This document shows, in pieces, positions 39,424 through 48,024 of a stretch of 64,000 nt of DNA; positions within the stretch are counted from its first letter, which is position 1, and each line of letters begins with the position of its first letter. Both the position numbers and the translations under genes were made by a program. The DNA comes from Xanthomonas codiaei (lineage in GTDB: Bacteria; Pseudomonadota; Gammaproteobacteria; Xanthomonadales; Xanthomonadaceae). The notes under the pieces were generated by a model. That model worked only from the letters and a program-made list of their open reading frames with translations. It was not told where the DNA came from and made no database searches. The stretch is from contig NZ_MDEC01000009.1 of the NCBI RefSeq assembly GCF_002939785.1, positions 62,001-126,000 of the forward strand, in the 5' to 3' direction.

Positions 39424-39495
39424 GGTCAGGTTCTCCTCGCCGCAGTGTCTTTGTTTCCCACCAATCCCGACTCCCGATTCCCCAATCCCGGCTTC
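39382..39495. repeat. GGGATTC-type inverted repeat, copy 4, spanning the sahR-metH junction
   Basis: The left arm (39382-39411) has four G-runs and encodes the N-terminus of the metH homocysteine part. The right arm (39457-39495) has CCAATCCCGACTCCCGATTC and encodes the C-terminus of the regulator. The loop holds the regulator stop, the metH ribosome binding site (GGAGAA) and its start codon. Confidence 0.85.
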
Positions 39496-40415
39496 ACCGC
39501 AATCAACGAGATCACCTCGAAATGCGGCGGCCGTTTTTCGCGCGTCACCGTCTCCAGGCTGGACACGTCCAGCCCGGCTTTCTCGACGAACCTGCGCAAT
39601 TCCTTGGCGGCAAATCCCAGATTGACGTGGCCGTAGGCATGCACGGCCGCGCGGTGTTCGTGCTTGGCCAGGCTGCACAGCAGCAGGCGGCCGCCGGGGC
39701 GCAGTACGCGCGCCGATTCGGCCACCGCCTGCGCCGGCTTGGCGGCATAGGTCAGTGCATGCATCAGCACCACCAGGTCGAAGCTGGCATCGGGGAACGG
39801 CAGCGCATGCATGTCGCCTTCGCGCACTTCCACGTTGCCCAGCTTGCGCAGGCGCTCGCTGGCGGCGGCCACCACGCGCGCACTGGTGTCGATGCAGATG
39901 TAGCGGGTGGCGTGCGGGGCCACCAGTTCGGCCAGCACGCCGTCGCCGGAGGCGATGTCCAGCACGTCGCCGGCTTCCAGCAGGGGCAGGGCGGTGCGCG
40001 CCAGCGCTTCCCAGGTGCGCCCGGGCGAATAATGGCGCTCCATGTCGCCGGCCACCGAATCGGCCCAGTTCTGGTCGGCGGCGCGATTGGCGAGCACGGC
40101 GGCCACGCGCTCGGCATCCTGGCGCAGCAGCGGGTCGTCGCTGCCGGTGCTCAGTGCCAGCCATAGCGCGCGTTGGGCCGGGTCCAGCGAGACCTCGTCG
40201 AAGCGGTAATACGCGGACACGCCGGCGCGGCGGTCGCGCACCAGGCCCGCTTCCTTCAGCTTGGCCAGGTGGGTGGACACCCGCGGCTGGGCCAGGCGGG
40301 TGATGGCCGACAGCTCGGCCACGGTGAGTTCTTCCTGCTCCAACAGGGCCAGCAGGCGGACACGGGTAGCGTCGGCGAATACTTTCAGGCGGGCCGACCA
40401 GTCTTCCAGATCCAT
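39426..40415 (-). CDS. ArsR-family regulator fused to SAM-methyltransferase domain (SahR-like)
   Basis: Encodes 329 residues. An ArsR winged helix covers residues about 5-85 ([38 protein letters not shown]). A class I methyltransferase-like domain covers about 145-290, with the SAM motif [19 protein letters not shown] and [20 protein letters not shown]. SahR regulators of this layout repress methionine-cycle genes and respond to S-adenosylhomocysteine. The position directly before metH fits that role. Residues from about 307 ([20 protein letters not shown]) come from a repeat element and are not part of the family. The start [18 protein letters not shown] is at the family boundary; a 30-bp palindrome lies just upstream. 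Confidence 0.9.
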   Translation of the reverse strand: MDLEDWSARLKVFADATRVRLLALLEQEELTVAELSAITRLAQPRVSTHLAKLKEAGLVRDRRAGVSAYYRFDEVSLDPAQRALWLALSTGSDDPLLRQDAERVAAVLANRAADQNWADSVAGDMERHYSPGRTWEALARTALPLLEAGDVLDIASGDGVLAELVAPHATRYICIDTSARVVAAASERLRKLGNVEVREGDMHALPFPDASFDLVVLMHALTYAAKPAQAVAESARVLRPGGRLLLCSLAKHEHRAAVHAYGHVNLGFAAKELRRFVEKAGLDVSSLETVTREKRPPHFEVISLIAVKPGLGNRESGLVGNKDTAARRT

Positions 40416-40416
40416 G

Positions 40417-40446
40417 AATATCTCTATATCGCGATATGGAGATATT
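40417..40446. promoter_or_regulatory. Near-perfect 30-bp palindromic operator upstream of the SahR-like gene
   Basis: Outer arms AATATCTC and GAGATATT enclose a perfect 12-bp core ATATCGCGATAT, with a single mismatched pair (positions 40425 and 40438). It begins two bases before the regulator start codon, so binding would block its own promoter or ribosome. It could also affect the divergent acyl-CoA dehydrogenase gene. Confidence 0.8.
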
Positions 40447-40538
40447 TTCGGCCGGTCAGGGGGTGAGGTCAACTACATACGCATGCGAATGGTTGTGGCT
40501 ACAATGGACGCACAGTCAATACCCGGGAGGGGTCGAAC

Positions 40539-41687
40539 GTGGATTTCAGCTTTACCGAAGAACAACTGATGATCCAGGACGTGGCCCGCCGGATCGGCCA
40601 GGAAAAGATCGCCCCCAGCGCCGAGCACTTCGACCGCAGCGGCGAATTTCCGCTGGAGAACATCCAGCTCCTGGGCGAGAACGGACTGATGGGCATCGAG
40701 GTGCCGGCCGAGTACGGCGGTGCCGGCATGGACCCGATCAGCTATGCGCTGGCGATGATCGAGATCGCCGCCGCCGACGGCGCGCATTCCACCATCATGT
40801 CGGTCAACAATTCGCTGTTCTGCACCGGCATCCTGAAGAACGGCACCGAAGCGCAGAAGCAGCTCTACGTGCGCGCGATTGCCGAAGGCACCCACATCGG
40901 CGCCTTCGCACTGACCGAGCCGCAGTCCGGTTCCGATGCCTCGGCGATGCGCTGCCGCGCGGTCAAGCAGGGGGATGGCAGCTTCGTCATCAACGGCAAG
41001 AAGAGCTGGATCACCTCCGGCCCGGTGGCCAAGTACATCGTGCTGTTCGCGGTGACCGAACCGGACAAGGGCTCGCGCGGCATCACCGCCTTCATGGTCG
41101 ATACCGAGCGCGCCGGCTTCCACCGCGGCAAGACCGAGCCCAAGCTGGGCATCCGCGCCTCGGCCACCTGCGAGATCGAGTTCGCCGACTACGTGGCACA
41201 GCCGGACGAGGTGCTGGGTGCCGAGGGCGAGGGCTTCAAGACCGCGATGAGCGTGCTGGATGCCGGGCGCATCGGCATCGCCTCGCAGGCGGTGGGCATC
41301 GCGCGTGCCGCCTATGAAGCCACGCTGGCCTATGCGAAGGAGCGCAAGGCGTTCGGCGCGGCGATCGGCACCTTCCAGATGACCCAGGCCAAGGTCGCCG
41401 ACATGAAGTGCAAGCTGGATGCGGCGTTGTTGCTTACGCTGCGCGCAGCTTGGCTCAAGGGGCAGGGGCGCAAGTTCGGTACCGAAGCGGCGGTGGCCAA
41501 GCTCACCGCCTCCGAAGCGGCGATGTGGATCACCCACCAGGCGGTGCAGATCCATGGCGGCATGGGTTATTCGAAAGAGATGCCGCTGGAGCGCTACTTC
41601 CGAGATGCCAAGATCACCGAGATCTACGAAGGCACCTCGGAAATCCAGCGCCTGGTGATCGCGCGCGGCGAGACCGGCTTGCGCTGA
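40539..41687 (+). CDS. Acyl-CoA dehydrogenase
   Basis: A 382-residue FAD enzyme that oxidises acyl-CoA to the trans-2-enoyl form. It has the family signatures GAFALTEPQSGSDASAM and QIHGGMGYSKEMPLERYFRD, and the catalytic glutamate in ITEIYEGTSEIQRLVIAR. The start is GTG at 40539 after the strong site GGGAGGGG. It fits short- or branched-chain dehydrogenases; the exact chain length is not readable. It is divergent from the SahR-like gene. Its last 28 codons are copied four times downstream. Confidence 0.94.
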   Translation: MDFSFTEEQLMIQDVARRIGQEKIAPSAEHFDRSGEFPLENIQLLGENGLMGIEVPAEYGGAGMDPISYALAMIEIAAADGAHSTIMSVNNSLFCTGILKNGTEAQKQLYVRAIAEGTHIGAFALTEPQSGSDASAMRCRAVKQGDGSFVINGKKSWITSGPVAKYIVLFAVTEPDKGSRGITAFMVDTERAGFHRGKTEPKLGIRASATCEIEFADYVAQPDEVLGAEGEGFKTAMSVLDAGRIGIASQAVGIARAAYEATLAYAKERKAFGAAIGTFQMTQAKVADMKCKLDAALLLTLRAAWLKGQGRKFGTEAAVAKLTASEAAMWITHQAVQIHGGMGYSKEMPLERYFRDAKITEIYEGTSEIQRLVIARGETGLR

Positions 41688-42243
41688 GGTCGGCCGCACT
41701 CCAGCGCTGCCGCAGATGCGGCAACGCTGGAGCGCTCTCCGCGATGCCAAGATCACCGAGATCTACGAAGGCACCTCGGAAATCCAGCGCCTGGTGATCG
41801 CGCGCGGCGAGACCGGGCTGCGCTGAGGTCGGCCGCACTCCAGCGCTGCCGCAGGCGCGGCAACGCTGGAGCGCTCTCCGAGATGCCAAGATCACCGAGA
41901 TCTACGAAGGCACCTCGGAAATCCAGCGCCTGGTGATCGCGCGCGGCGAGACCGGGCTGCGCTGAGGTCGGCCGCACTCCAGCGCTGCCGCAGATGCGGC
42001 AACGCTGGAGCGCTCTCCGCGATGCCAAGATCACCGAGATCGACGAAGGCACCTCGGAGATTCAACGCCTGGTGATCGCGCGCGGCGAGACCGGGCTGCG
42101 CTGAGGTCGGCCGCCCTCCAGCGCTGCCGCAGATGCGGCAACGCTGGAGCGCTCTCCGCGATGCCAAAATCACCGAAATCGACGAAGGCACCTCGGAGAT
42201 TCAACGCCTGGTGATCGCGCGCGGCGAGACCGGCTTGCGCTGA
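41604..42243 (+). repeat. Tandem 139-bp repeat of the acyl-CoA dehydrogenase 3' end and its hairpin
   Basis: Four full 139-bp units begin GATGCCAAGATCACCGA at 41604, 41743, 41882 and 42021. A fifth, partial unit of 84 bp begins at 42160 (GATGCCAAAATC). Each full unit has 84 bp equal to the last 28 codons of the gene (DAKITEIYEGTSEIQR to the stop) plus 55 bp with a 34-bp hairpin. Because 139 is not a multiple of three and each copy ends in a stop, the copies are not translated as one protein. Units 4 and 5 differ from units 1-3 (Tyr to Asp, GAGATTCAACGC for GAAATCCAGCGC). Confidence 0.95.
41699..41732 (+). terminator. Hairpin after acyl-CoA dehydrogenase, repeated in the array
   Basis: CTCCAGCGCTGCCGCA pairs with TGCGGCAACGCTGGAG around a two-base loop, with one mismatch. 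It lies 12 bases past the stop. No T-run follows, so it may be a processing or protective hairpin rather than a classic terminator. Copies lie at 41838, 41977 and 42116. Confidence 0.6.
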
Positions 42244-42326
42244 CCTCGGCCACGTTGCGTAGGCGCGTCATCGATCAGTGCGTCGGCTGGTTAGTGAGAG
42301 TTCCGGGACTGGGCTGAGATCGCTTG

Positions 42327-42394
42327 GTAGGAGCGTGCCCGCGCGCGACGGAGCGTTCTCGATAACGCCTCGTCGCGCGCAGGCACGTTCCTAC
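42327..42394. repeat. 68-bp palindromic repeat, copy C
   Basis: Starts GTAGGAGCGTG and ends CACGTTCCTAC, with inner arms GCGCGCGACG and CGTCGCGCGC and the central CGATAACGCC. It lies between the 139-bp array and the SGNH esterase gene. Confidence 0.85.
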
Positions 42395-42555
42395 ATATAG
42401 GCTGGTGCGTGCAGCTGGGATGCAGCTGCGTCACCGGGCCGCCAACCTGCATCGACCATCGCGCGGCGTCTGCTGGCAGGCGCTGCGCGCTGACGCTTGT
42501 CGTTCGCTGCGCCCGCGGACCACAATCCGTGCTTCTCCCCGTCGCTGGTGCGCGC

Positions 42556-44079
42556 ATGTTCCGCTCGTTGCACGCTGTGCTCTCCCGCCCTTCGCTGCCT
42601 GCCATCGCGCACGCGCTGGTGTGCTGGGGGCTGTTGCTGGTCTGCGCCACGGCAGGTGCGCAGACGCCACCACCTTCGGTCGTGCCCACCGACCGGCTGC
42701 AGGAGCCCTGGTGGGCGCAGCGGCATGCGCAGGTGCTGGAACAGGTGAGGCAGCAACCGGACACCAGGCTGCTGCTGATCGGCGATTCGATCACCCAGAA
42801 CTACGAGAAGGCCAGGGCGCCGGACCAAGACTTCCAGCCCACCTGGCAGACCTTCTACGGCAGCCGTGGCGCGCTCAACCTGGGCTTCAGCGGCGATGGC
42901 ACCGAGAACGTGCTGTGGCGGCTGGCCAATGGCGAAGTGGACGGCCTGAATCCCAAGGTCGTACTGCTGCTGATCGGCACCAATAACACCGGTCATCTCG
43001 GCCAGAGCGCCGAGCAGGCCCAGCTCGGCATCGACGCGGTGGTCGCCGCGATCGAACAGAAACTGCCGCGCACCCACATCCTGCTGCTGAGCGTGCTGCC
43101 CAGTGATGTGTCGGCAGAGAAGTCGCGGCGCGACGCGCAGGTCAACCAGGGCCTGGCGGTACGCTACGGCGACAACCCGCGCGTGAGCTATCTGGACGTC
43201 AGCTCGGTCTTCCAACGTGCAGGCAAGCTGCGCACCGAGCTGTTCTACGACACCCGCTTCCAGCCCGCTGCCGGCGCCCTGCATCCGGATACCTCGGGTC
43301 AGCGCATGCTGGCCGAGGCGATCGAGCCGACCCTGGCGCGGCTGCTCGGCGAGCCGCCGGTCAAGCCGGTGGCCGAGCTCGGTCGCGATGCGGTCACTGC
43401 GCTGATGCCGGTCGATTGGCTGGAGCAGGATTCTTACGACTGGTACGCCCGCCACCATGCTGCGCTGGCGGTGGCGCGCACGCTCAAGCCGGAGGTGGTG
43501 ATGATCGGCGACTCGATCACCCATTTCTGGTCCGGCCCGCCGCAGGCCACCCGCGTCAGCGGCGCGGAATCCTGGCAATGGCTGTACGGCAAGCGGCGGG
43601 TGCTGAATCTGGGCTTTGGTTGGGATCGCACCCAGAACGTGCTGTGGCGCATCAGCCAGGGCGAACTCGACGGCCTGGATCCACGTTGGGTGGTGCTGCA
43701 CATCGGCACCAATAACCTCACCGGCACCGCACAGTCGCGCGCCAGCACGCCGGCCGAGGCTGCCCAGGGCGTGGAGGCCGTGGTCGCCGAGGTGCGTCGC
43801 CGCTTGCCCAACAGCACATTGATCCTGATGCAGATCATGCCGCGCGGCTTCCGCGCCGACAGCCCGCTGCGCGCACCGATCGCCGAGACCAATCGCCTGC
43901 TTGCCGCCCGCTTCGCCAAGGACCCGTCGGTGCGTCTGCTGGATATCGGCCCGCAGATGTTGCAACCCGATGGCTCCCTGCCCGAAGCCCTGATGCCAGA
44001 CAGCACCCATCCCAGCGAGGCCGGTTACCGCATCTGGGCGCAGGCATTGCGCGCTGCCGGCATCACGGCAGCGCCATGA
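42556..44079 (+). CDS. Exported esterase with two tandem SGNH/GDSL domains
   Basis: Encodes 507 residues with a signal peptide ending near CATAGAQ. Domain 1 (about 45-265) has the nucleophile block LLLIGDSITQNYEKAR, the Asn block VLLLIGTNNTGHLGQ and a final LHPDTSGQRMLAEAI. Domain 2 (about 295-507) has VVMIGDSITHFWSGPPQ, VVLHIGTNNLTGTAQ and DSTHPSEAGYRIWAQAL. Both keep Ser, Gly, Asn and a terminal His, so both may be active. The fold matches PAF-acetylhydrolase-like carbohydrate acetylesterases. Given the plant-associated genus, removal of acetyl groups from plant polysaccharides is a reasonable guess (inference). The start was chosen at MFRSLHAVLSR because it begins the signal peptide. Confidence 0.88.
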   Translation: MFRSLHAVLSRPSLPAIAHALVCWGLLLVCATAGAQTPPPSVVPTDRLQEPWWAQRHAQVLEQVRQQPDTRLLLIGDSITQNYEKARAPDQDFQPTWQTFYGSRGALNLGFSGDGTENVLWRLANGEVDGLNPKVVLLLIGTNNTGHLGQSAEQAQLGIDAVVAAIEQKLPRTHILLLSVLPSDVSAEKSRRDAQVNQGLAVRYGDNPRVSYLDVSSVFQRAGKLRTELFYDTRFQPAAGALHPDTSGQRMLAEAIEPTLARLLGEPPVKPVAELGRDAVTALMPVDWLEQDSYDWYARHHAALAVARTLKPEVVMIGDSITHFWSGPPQATRVSGAESWQWLYGKRRVLNLGFGWDRTQNVLWRISQGELDGLDPRWVVLHIGTNNLTGTAQSRASTPAEAAQGVEAVVAEVRRRLPNSTLILMQIMPRGFRADSPLRAPIAETNRLLAARFAKDPSVRLLDIGPQMLQPDGSLPEALMPDSTHPSEAGYRIWAQALRAAGITAAP

Positions 44080-44663
44080 CGCGGCGAGGGCAGGGGCCGG
44101 TTCTGTCACGGGCCGGCGCAATGGTGATGGCGCCGCTGGTGCTGGCGAGCGCTGGTCGCACTGTGTGCCGTCGCCCGCGCTCGCTTGTGGCAGTCGAGAT
44201 CCCGTAGCGCTGAAAATCAGGGTGCGCCGACTCAATGACGTCGGCGTGCAGGCCTCTGGTGGAAGCGCCTGGCAACGGTGATCTGAGCGCCTTGCAGCAC
44301 GCAGGCGGGACAGGCCGGCAGAGTTTGCGCGTCGGTACGGGCGGCAAGCTCGACGACGTGCGAGTGCGTGGTGGTGGTTCGCCTGCGCGTCTCGCTCAAC
44401 ACGAAGCATCGTGTTGCTGAGGTTGCATGAACCGGCGCGCGCTGATCGAGGCAGTGAGGCTGCAGGCGTGCTTGCAAGCTGCGGCGTCGTGCATTGCGTA
44501 GATGCCAAAGCGCGCTGCCTAGGCGCAGTGCCATGCGTGGCCTGTCTTCCCACGCAGCGTCCAACCGGCGTCACAGGGTACTGATGATCGCCGGAGGTGC
44601 TGGCGATCCATGCGGCCGGTGATTGATCAGGGCATCGCAGGAACTCAGACCCCAGAAACCAGA
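44080..44663. other. Intergenic region between the SGNH esterase and tRNA-Leu
   Basis: About 580 bp. No frame has a ribosome binding site or protein-like composition, and no repeat family seen elsewhere in the window recurs here. It may hold a degraded gene that I cannot recognise. Confidence 0.4.
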
Positions 44664-44691
44664 AGACCCCCGATCGCTCGGAGGTCTTTTT
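44664..44691. terminator. Bidirectional terminator next to tRNA-Leu
   Basis: AGACCCCCGA pairs with TCGGAGGTCT with a short loop, followed by TTTT on the plus strand and by TTCTGGTTT on the minus strand. It lies five bases from the tRNA 3' end, so it probably ends the tRNA transcript and blocks plus-strand read-through. Confidence 0.75.
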
Positions 44692-44695
44692 AGAC

Positions 44696-44782
44696 TGGTG
44701 CCCAGAAGAGGACTCGAACCTCCACGAAGTTGCCCCCGCTAGCACCTGAAGCTAGTGCGTCTACCAATTCCGCCACCTGGGC
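44696..44782 (-). tRNA. tRNA-Leu (anticodon CAG), CCA encoded
   Basis: An 87-base tRNA. The acceptor stem GCCCAGG pairs with CTGGGC before the encoded ACCA end. The anticodon loop TTCAGGT carries CAG within the stem CTAGC/GCTAG. The long variable arm (GGGGGCAACTTCG) is typical of leucine tRNAs. The T arm reads GAGGTTCGAGTCCTC. All arms fold properly. Confidence 0.95.
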
Positions 44783-44902
44783 AGGTGAGCCGCGAATTTT
44801 GCAGATTCCTGGCGGCCTTGTCAACGGGTTTCGCGCATCCGTCGCCGACCGCCGGGGGTGCCTGCCGCCCACGTCGGGACCACAGGGGGTACCATTAGGG
44901 CA

Positions 44903-47419
44903 ATGACAAAGAAAACCCCCCAAGATTCCGCCCGGCCCAGCCGCCGTAAATCCGCCAGCCCGGGCGACTCCTCCACCGCCGAACAGCAAAAATTGCCGGG
45001 GTGGATGCCGGACTTCCTGGTTCGCGCCGCTGCCGGCGCATCGACCAAGTCCGCCAACAAGCGCGCTGCCGCCAAGGCGGCACCGCAGCAGCCCTCCGCT
45101 CCAACGCCTGCCGCCCCGCGCGCGCCGCATCCGCGCAAGAGCGGCCCGCCGGCCCCACCGCCAGAGCGCTTTGCAGAGGCCGCTGCAGCGCCTGCCGCCA
45201 GCTTCAAGGATCCGCATGCCGATCGCGAGGCGCTGCGCTATGCCGAGCCGATCGCCAGCCGTGAGGCCATCCTGCAACTGCTGGACACGTGCGACGGCCC
45301 GCAAACCGCCGAAGAGATCGCCGAACAGCTCGGCCTGAGCGACCGCATCGATGCGCTGGGCAAGCGCCTGGCCGCGATGGTGCGCGAGGCGCAGCTGGTG
45401 CAGAACCGCCGCGGCGGCTACGCCCCGGTGCAGCAGACCAGCCTGATTGCCGGCGTGGTGATCGCCAACCCGGAAGGCTTCGGCTTCCTCAAGCCGGACG
45501 AGGGCGGCGACGACCTGTTCCTGCCGCCGTTCGAAATGCGCAAGGTGATGCATGGCGACCGTGCGCTGGCCAATGTCACCGGCATCGATCGCCGCGGCCG
45601 CCGCGAAGGCGCCATTGCACGGGTGCTCGAGCGCGGCATGTCGCGCATGCTGGGGCGCTTTTTCTACGAACACGGCGTGGCCTACGTCGATCCGGACGAC
45701 AAGCGCGTGCAGCGCAATGTCCAGATCGCCCCGGAGGGCATCGGCGAGGCGCGCGAAGGCCAGTTGGTGGTGTGCGAGCTGATCGCGCCGCCGGATGCGC
45801 GCCGCCCCGCCATCGGCAAGATCATCGCGGTGCTCGGCGACAAGCTGACCCCGTCGCTGGTGGTGGAAATGGCCATCCATGGCCATGAACTGCCGCACGA
45901 ATTCCCGCAGGAAGTGCTGGACGAAGCCGCGGCCGTGCCGCTGGTGGTCCAGCCGCAGATGATCGGCGGGCGCGTGGACCTGCGGCAGATGCCGCTGGTC
46001 ACCATCGACGGCGAAGACGCCAAGGACTTCGACGACGCGGTGTATTGCGAACCCAACGCCGACGGCTTCCGCCTGGTGGTGGCGATCGCCGACGTGTCCA
46101 ACTACGTGCGTCCCGGTACGCCGCTGGACGACGAAGCGCAGAAACGCGCCACCTCGGTGTATTTCCCCGGTTTCGTGGTGCCGATGCTGCCGGAGACCCT
46201 GTCCAACGGCATCTGCTCGCTGATGCCCAAGGTCGACCGCATGTGCTTTGTCTGCGACATGCAGGTGGGACGCGATGGCGAGGTGACCGGCTCGCGTTTC
46301 TACGAAGCGGTGATGAATTCGCACGCGCGCCTGACCTACAACCAGGTCTGGAAGGCGGTGGGCGAGGACGATGCCGACACCAAGGCCTTCATCGGCCCGC
46401 TGCTGCCGCAGGTGCAGCGCCTGCACCAGCTGTATCACCTGCTGTCGAAGGCGCGCACGCACCGCGGCGCGATCGAGTTCGAAACCTCCGAAGTGCGCTT
46501 CGTGCTCGACAACACCGGCGAAGTGGCCCAGGCCGGCATGCTGGTGCGCAACGATGCGCACAAGCTGATCGAAGAATGCATGATTGCCGCCAACGTCGAG
46601 GCCGCGCGCTATCTGTTGAGCGTGCACGTGCCTGCACCTTACCGCGTGCACGAGCGCCCGCCGGAGAGCAAGTACGAGGACCTGCTGGAGTTCCTCAAGG
46701 AATTCCAGCTCAGCCTGCCGGCCTGGAGCAAGGTGCGCCCGGGCGATTACACCAAGCTGCTGAAGAAGGTGCGCGCGCGCCCGGATGCGGCGTTGCTGGA
46801 ATCGGTGCTGCTGCGCAGCCAGAGCCTGGCGGTGTATTCGCCCGACAACCACGGCCACTTCGGCCTGGCGCTGGAGGCGTATGCGCACTTCACCTCGCCG
46901 ATCCGCCGTTATCCGGACCTGCTGGTGCACCGCGCGATCAAGCACGCGCTGACCGGCGCCAGCCCGGAAACGTTCATCTATTCGCCGCGGCAGATGGCGG
47001 CGCTGGCGCTGCAGTGCTCCGAGCGCGGCCGTCGCGCCGACGAAGCCGAGCGCGAGGTGGACGAGCGCTATCGCGCCGCCTGGATGGAGAAGCATGTCGG
47101 CGGCCAGTTCGATGGCGTGATCAGCGGCGTGACCGGCTTCGGCCTGTTCGTGGAATTGAACGAATCCAAGGTCAATGGCCTGGTGCATGTCACCCAGTTG
47201 CCGCAGGACTATTACCAGTTCGACCCGATCCGCAAGACGCTGAGTGGCGAACGCCGTGGCCGCGAGTTCCGTCTGGGCGACCCGGTGCGCGTGCTGGTGC
47301 TCAAGGCCAGCATGGAAGAGCGCAAGATCGATTTCCGCCTGGCCGAAAATAGCGACCCCGGCGAGGCGCCATTGCCGCCGCGGGAAAAGCCCGCCAAGCG
47401 CAAGAAGAAGTCGCACTGA
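44903..47419 (+). CDS. rnr: Ribonuclease R
   Basis: An 838-residue 3'-5' exoribonuclease of the RNB family that degrades structured RNA, including rRNA and mRNA. An extra basic, Ala/Pro-rich N-terminal part (about residues 1-105) precedes a winged-helix RNase R domain. Cold-shock domains come next (NPEGFGFLKPDEGGDDLFLP). The RNB core carries the metal-binding aspartates (TIDGEDAKDFDDAVYCEPNA), and the S1 domain follows (FDGVISGVTGFGLFVELNES). A basic tail KRKKKSH ends it. The site AGGG lies before the ATG. It is divergent from tRNA-Leu. Confidence 0.96.
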   Translation: MTKKTPQDSARPSRRKSASPGDSSTAEQQKLPGWMPDFLVRAAAGASTKSANKRAAAKAAPQQPSAPTPAAPRAPHPRKSGPPAPPPERFAEAAAAPAASFKDPHADREALRYAEPIASREAILQLLDTCDGPQTAEEIAEQLGLSDRIDALGKRLAAMVREAQLVQNRRGGYAPVQQTSLIAGVVIANPEGFGFLKPDEGGDDLFLPPFEMRKVMHGDRALANVTGIDRRGRREGAIARVLERGMSRMLGRFFYEHGVAYVDPDDKRVQRNVQIAPEGIGEAREGQLVVCELIAPPDARRPAIGKIIAVLGDKLTPSLVVEMAIHGHELPHEFPQEVLDEAAAVPLVVQPQMIGGRVDLRQMPLVTIDGEDAKDFDDAVYCEPNADGFRLVVAIADVSNYVRPGTPLDDEAQKRATSVYFPGFVVPMLPETLSNGICSLMPKVDRMCFVCDMQVGRDGEVTGSRFYEAVMNSHARLTYNQVWKAVGEDDADTKAFIGPLLPQVQRLHQLYHLLSKARTHRGAIEFETSEVRFVLDNTGEVAQAGMLVRNDAHKLIEECMIAANVEAARYLLSVHVPAPYRVHERPPESKYEDLLEFLKEFQLSLPAWSKVRPGDYTKLLKKVRARPDAALLESVLLRSQSLAVYSPDNHGHFGLALEAYAHFTSPIRRYPDLLVHRAIKHALTGASPETFIYSPRQMAALALQCSERGRRADEAEREVDERYRAAWMEKHVGGQFDGVISGVTGFGLFVELNESKVNGLVHVTQLPQDYYQFDPIRKTLSGERRGREFRLGDPVRVLVLKASMEERKIDFRLAENSDPGEAPLPPREKPAKRKKKSH

Positions 47420-47550
47420 TGTGAGGCATGACCTTGCCGGTGGCCCCGTGCCGCCGGCAACCCGTTGGATCGGCAGGTGGAGTGTGGTGCCGCCAGGACT
47501 GCTCCATGTCCACGGCGGCGATCTTGGCAGGCTGGTGTGCGGAGAAGGCA

Positions 47551-48024
47551 ATGGATGCAACGAACGACTACAGCGGCGGTTGCCAGTGCGGCGCCGTGCG
47601 TTTCCATGTGCGCGGCAAACTGACCGACGCCTCGATCTGCCACTGCCGGATGTGCCAGAAGGCCTTCGGTGCGTATTACGCGCCCCTGGTGTCCGTGCGC
47701 GGCAGCGAGTTTCGCTGGACCCGTGGCGAGCCCAGGCGCTTTGCATCCTCGTCGGTGGTGCAGCGCGGTTTCTGCGCCGATTGCGGCACGCCGCTGACCT
47801 ACGAAGCGCCCGACGGCGTGGCCATTGCCGCCGGGGCATTCGATCACCCCGAACAGCTGCCGCCGCAGGTCCAGTACGGACTGGATCGCAAGCTGCCCTT
47901 GGTCGATACCCTGGCGCAGCTGCCCACGCGTCCACCCGAAGACGATGCCGCCGCGGAGGCTTTTTTGGCCAGCGTGGTGTCGCGGCAACATCCGGATCAC
48001 GACACCGAGCACTGGCCGGTCTGA
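47551..48024 (+). CDS. GFA-family (glutathione-dependent formaldehyde-activating) zinc protein
   Basis: Encodes 157 residues. The zinc-binding cysteines lie in GGCQCGAVRFHV, CHCRMCQKAFGAYY and GFCADCGTPLTYE, the standard CENP-V/GFA pattern. Family members bind zinc; only some act on S-hydroxymethylglutathione, so the reaction is not assured. GGAGAAGG lies well before the start MDATNDYSGG. An upstream in-frame start at 47506 (MSTAAILAGWC) lacks a good ribosome binding site and is not used. Confidence 0.9.
   Translation: MDATNDYSGGCQCGAVRFHVRGKLTDASICHCRMCQKAFGAYYAPLVSVRGSEFRWTRGEPRRFASSSVVQRGFCADCGTPLTYEAPDGVAIAAGAFDHPEQLPPQVQYGLDRKLPLVDTLAQLPTRPPEDDAAAEAFLASVVSRQHPDHDTEHWPV

Noticed and set aside
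41614-42191. Three near-identical short minus-strand frames in the tandem array, looking like a repeated small gene family
   Set aside because: They are antisense to the duplicated 3' end of acyl-CoA dehydrogenase, lack ribosome binding sites and are explained fully by the 139-bp repeat.
41604-42243. CRISPR-like array
   Set aside because: Units are 139 bp with no alternation of short repeats and unique spacers. They match the adjacent gene end, and no cas genes are near.
44690-47935. A 1081-codon open frame on the minus strand across rnr and tRNA-Leu
   Set aside because: Antisense to ribonuclease R with all motifs intact, and it runs through a tRNA gene.
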